A stretch of 64,000 nt of DNA from Cyclobacteriaceae bacterium. Its GTDB lineage: Bacteria > Bacteroidota > Bacteroidia > Cytophagales > Cyclobacteriaceae. The stretch lies in NCBI GenBank assembly GCA_019638355.1, contig JAHBTY010000003.1, forward strand, positions 583,325-647,324. The letters run 5' to 3'. Within the stretch, counting starts at the first letter, position 1. Each line of letters begins with the position of its first letter. Of this stretch, positions 61,721 through 64,000 are shown piece after piece. The notes beneath the pieces were generated by a model that was not told the DNA's origin, ran no database searches, and worked only from the letters and a program-made list of their open reading frames with translations. Made by a program: the position numbers and the translations under genes.

Positions 61721-63880
61721 CTAATAAAAGAAAACCTCATCCACAAAGAACCAACCTTTTTGCCCCTTGCCACCATGCCATAATGGAAGTTTACTGATGG
61801 GTTTAGCTATAATTTTATAATAGGCATGATTTGATGTTTCCCAATTAACGGTTATAAAACTCATGTGTGGTGTGCGATATCCCTTAGGTTCACTGAATTT
61901 TTGCGTCATTAATAATTTAAGCTTGTCTTTACGCTCGCCACCCCAAACCTGTATTTCGGTGGGCGGAAAAATATAAGCACCCAGGTTATCGCCATAACTT
62001 AATACAACTTTGGTAAGGCCAGGTGGTTTGGTTCCGAAATCAAATCCGGCTTCGAAATTATTATCTCTGAAACCAAGCCAGGCGGGCTCTTTAAAAATAT
62101 CCACAAACCCTTTACGCCCATCGGTTAACGAAGTTGCGCCTTCGCCCCGGTATTGTTTATCGGCTGGTGAAAGTAATTCGGTTTGCAAGGGTTTGTAGCC
62201 TTCCTGGTAAATGCTCGACTCATACAACGGACTGCAATACCAACCGGGTTTACAGGCTATCGCTTTCAGTTTTACTGTTTCAACAATGGTAATGGGTTCA
62301 TTATATAACAGGCCGCTTACACTATCGGGTTGGGAGCCATCTAATGTATAGCGAATAGTTACTTGCGGCATGGTATGTTTTAATTCAATCTTGTCGGTGG
62401 CTTTCAGAATTCCTTCATTCACCAGAATAGGTTTGCTTAAGGCCAGTGTACTTTCATCTGTAAAGAGATTATGCACGAATGTGATATGCGGATAAGTTTT
62501 TTCCAGTTCAGCTTTACCCGAAACATCAATAGCAGTATTCCAGATGTAAACAGTTTTGAGTTGTGGTAAAGTTAAAATTGATTTTAGTGTTTCGCTTGTA
62601 ACTTTTGTGCCAGATAAAGAAATCGATTTTAAGTTTTTGCACGAAGCAAGCTTTTCAAGTCCCGAACCGTCTATGGTTGTTGAATTGAGATTTAGTATTT
62701 CCAGATTGCTGAATCCGGAAAGTAGTTTCAGGTCAGTATCTGTAACCGGCATTTTAGAAAGACTTAACGAAACCAATTGATCTTCAATTTGTCTTAAATC
62801 TTCGAGGGCTTTGATTTCAAAATATTCCTTCACAAAAAATTCTGCTTTCAAAGCTGGACTGTTCATGTGTAACGGAAACACTGTTCGAAACGGTGTGTTC
62901 AATTTTTCGATTACATCCGCGGAAGCGGCCTTGAAGGTATAGGCAGGCGCAATATTGAATAAAGTGTTTTGGCTTGCAAGTAAAACAAGTGTATCGTTTG
63001 GCTTGTAATCACTTATTTTTTTATCAAAGTCGGCACCCGATTTTATCCACGCTTTTAATAACTGAATCTCTGGTTGAGTTAATTGTGGTTTGCCATCAGG
63101 CGGCATGTGGTCATCGTGTTTCGGTGGCAAATGAATAAACTGAATCATTCGACTGGAATCCGGATTGCCCGGTATAAAGGCGGCTCCGCTCTCGCCACCA
63201 TGTTTAAATTGAGCGGCAACAGTCATTATCAGTTTTCCTTTCGCTTTCTTTTCGTTGTGGCATGAGAAACATTTTTTATCCAACACGGGCATCACGGTAA
63301 GTCGATATAATGAAACAGTTTCTGGATCAAGTTCGGGTTGTGATTTTTGCAATGGTTCCCAGATAAAATTTTCACCATGTGTAAGGCCGGCCCCGGTGTG
63401 TCCTGCAAACACAACCACACCCAATAACAAAATAATGCTAGCATGTTTTAAGGTAACAATTTCTGAAGAGGATTGATAGAACCACAACACTACATAACTT
63501 AACCAAGCCAGAATAAACCCGCTTACTTTGTGTTGTTGTAAGTTGTTGGCACCATAATCGCCACCAATGGCTAAAAGTAAACCGAACAAGGCTGTAAAGG
63601 CAGCGCTGAGTGTTATAAATAAAAGTAAGTATGTAATCAGCAGCACAAATTGTTTGCTCTTGAATTGCCCGCGCAGCAATAGCAACAAAACCGCAAGTAC
63701 AATAATGCCAATAGGAACGTGTAAAAAAAGTGGATGCAACCTTCCGGTAACCTGTAACCATACGGGCAACTCGATTCTGCTTTCAAAAGTAAATAGAAAC
63801 GTGGTCAGGAAGAGAATAAATAGTGTAAGGCTTTTCAGAAAACCAATAGGTTGTGAATTGTTGACTTGGGCTTGCTTCAC
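61721..63880 (-). CDS. Membrane c-type cytochrome with LRR and FN3-associated/chitobiase-like C-terminus
   Basis: The 719-residue protein has an N-terminal membrane module with DUF2231-like helices (TGRLHPLFLHVPIGIIVLAV). A cytochrome-c-type domain follows, with the heme motif Cys204-x-x-Cys207-His208 (KKCFSCHNE) and a distal Met in HDDHMPPDGKP. Leucine-rich repeats follow near residues 345-460 (LSLSKMPVTDTDLKLLSGFS; SISLSGTKVTSETLKSILTL). A chitobiase/FN3-associated beta domain then appears (YTLDGSQPDSVSGLLYNEPI), and a carbohydrate-binding-like tail. Similar PSCyt1/DUF1501 gene pairs are known from Planctomycetota and Bacteroidota. The gene is 11 bases downstream of a DUF1501-like fragment. 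Confidence 0.87.
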   Translation of the reverse strand: MKQAQVNNSQPIGFLKSLTLFILFLTTFLFTFESRIELPVWLQVTGRLHPLFLHVPIGIIVLAVLLLLLRGQFKSKQFVLLITYLLLFITLSAAFTALFGLLLAIGGDYGANNLQQHKVSGFILAWLSYVVLWFYQSSSEIVTLKHASIILLLGVVVFAGHTGAGLTHGENFIWEPLQKSQPELDPETVSLYRLTVMPVLDKKCFSCHNEKKAKGKLIMTVAAQFKHGGESGAAFIPGNPDSSRMIQFIHLPPKHDDHMPPDGKPQLTQPEIQLLKAWIKSGADFDKKISDYKPNDTLVLLASQNTLFNIAPAYTFKAASADVIEKLNTPFRTVFPLHMNSPALKAEFFVKEYFEIKALEDLRQIEDQLVSLSLSKMPVTDTDLKLLSGFSNLEILNLNSTTIDGSGLEKLASCKNLKSISLSGTKVTSETLKSILTLPQLKTVYIWNTAIDVSGKAELEKTYPHITFVHNLFTDESTLALSKPILVNEGILKATDKIELKHTMPQVTIRYTLDGSQPDSVSGLLYNEPITIVETVKLKAIACKPGWYCSPLYESSIYQEGYKPLQTELLSPADKQYRGEGATSLTDGRKGFVDIFKEPAWLGFRDNNFEAGFDFGTKPPGLTKVVLSYGDNLGAYIFPPTEIQVWGGERKDKLKLLMTQKFSEPKGYRTPHMSFITVNWETSNHAYYKIIAKPISKLPLWHGGKGQKGWFFVDEVFFY

Positions 63881-63891
63881 CTGCTAAACTT

Positions 63892-64000
63892 TTAAGCGAT
63901 TAAACCCGGCACAACATTGCCGGCTACATCGGTAAGCCGATAATACCGGCCCAAATGTTTATAGGTTAACTGTTCGTGATTTAAACCCATCAGGTGAAGT
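63892..64000 (-). CDS. C-terminal fragment of a DUF1501-like protein (gene runs off the window)
   Basis: The last 36 codons read [20 protein letters not shown] and then [15 protein letters not shown], ending in TAA. This matches what I recall of the C-terminus of DUF1501 proteins (sulfatase/alkaline phosphatase-like fold) that are routinely encoded beside c-type cytochrome domain proteins. Only the tail is inside the window, so the call rests on a short segment and on the neighbour at 61721-63880. Confidence 0.6.
   Translation of the reverse strand, partial: LHLMGLNHEQLTYKHLGRYYRLTDVAGNVVPGLIA

Noticed and set aside
1-64000. tRNA, rRNA, riboswitch, insertion sequence, prophage and CRISPR features
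   Set aside because: No cloverleaf, conserved leader, transposase, integrase or repeat-spacer array was seen when reading both strands. A covariance-model search was not possible here.

Overview
The window reads as chromosomal DNA of a gliding member of the Bacteroidota, most likely a Cytophagales-type organism. The evidence is a gldA-gldF-gldG cluster joined to dnaN, a protein with a type IX secretion (T9SS) C-terminal sorting domain, a single-chain purL, tandem FtsX-type permeases of about 800 residues, GIN-domain and TlpA/DUF4369 proteins, and TAnnTTTG-type -7 promoter elements close to start codons. Base composition looks even, at moderately low GC. I saw no rRNA, tRNA, CRISPR array, transposase, integrase or phage gene.

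Layout. 1-8.8 kb, minus strand: a LytS-type histidine kinase cut by the window edge, an exported protein built from about ten 33-34 residue SDHY repeats, a DUF4143 ATPase preceded by an unusual AT-rich dyad, a SpoU RNA methyltransferase, a small exported protein, and purL. 9.1-19.6 kb: signalling. It holds an outer-membrane barrel protein, a transmembrane kinase split by a one-base frameshift, a soluble GAF kinase, a lipoprotein, a TPR kinase with its LytTR response regulator, an unknown exported protein and an AraC regulator. 19.6-23.1 kb, plus strand: a run of unrecognised exported or membrane proteins ending in a serine beta-lactamase-fold lipoprotein. 23.2-27.4 kb, minus strand: two alpha/beta hydrolases, a 33-residue Lys-rich protein, a T9SS-secreted protein and a GIN-domain protein. 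27.4-37.2 kb, minus strand: four consecutive FtsX/MacB-like permeases with no ATPase beside them.

37.3-49.1 kb: a zinc-ribbon membrane protein paired with an SPFH-GYF protein, followed by a dense ion-transport district (Kup K+ transporter, type II NADH dehydrogenase, CaCA antiporter, CNNM/CorC-type protein, CorA, MscS). 49.2-52.3 kb: a polyprenyl diphosphate synthase, a small hypothetical protein and a TlpA-like thioredoxin-fold protein. 52.4-57.8 kb: the operon gldA-gldF-gldG-DUF4340-dnaN, ending in a clear intrinsic terminator. 57.9-60.7 kb: a lipoprotein, then an NfeD/YqiJ-like protein with a YqiK-like flotillin. 60.8-64 kb, minus strand: a DUF1501-like fragment, a membrane c-type cytochrome/LRR protein and a polysaccharide deacetylase.

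Most of the window is ordinary Bacteroidota housekeeping and envelope biology. The signals most worth checking are the dyad/direct-repeat site in front of the DUF4143 ATPase, the stand-alone SDHY-repeat protein next to a histidine kinase, the zinc-ribbon/SPFH-GYF pair, the 17-23 kb block of unknown exported proteins, the heptanucleotide repeat inside purL, and the frameshifted HBM-type kinase. I did not find a clearly new multi-gene system. The first four are the best candidates.
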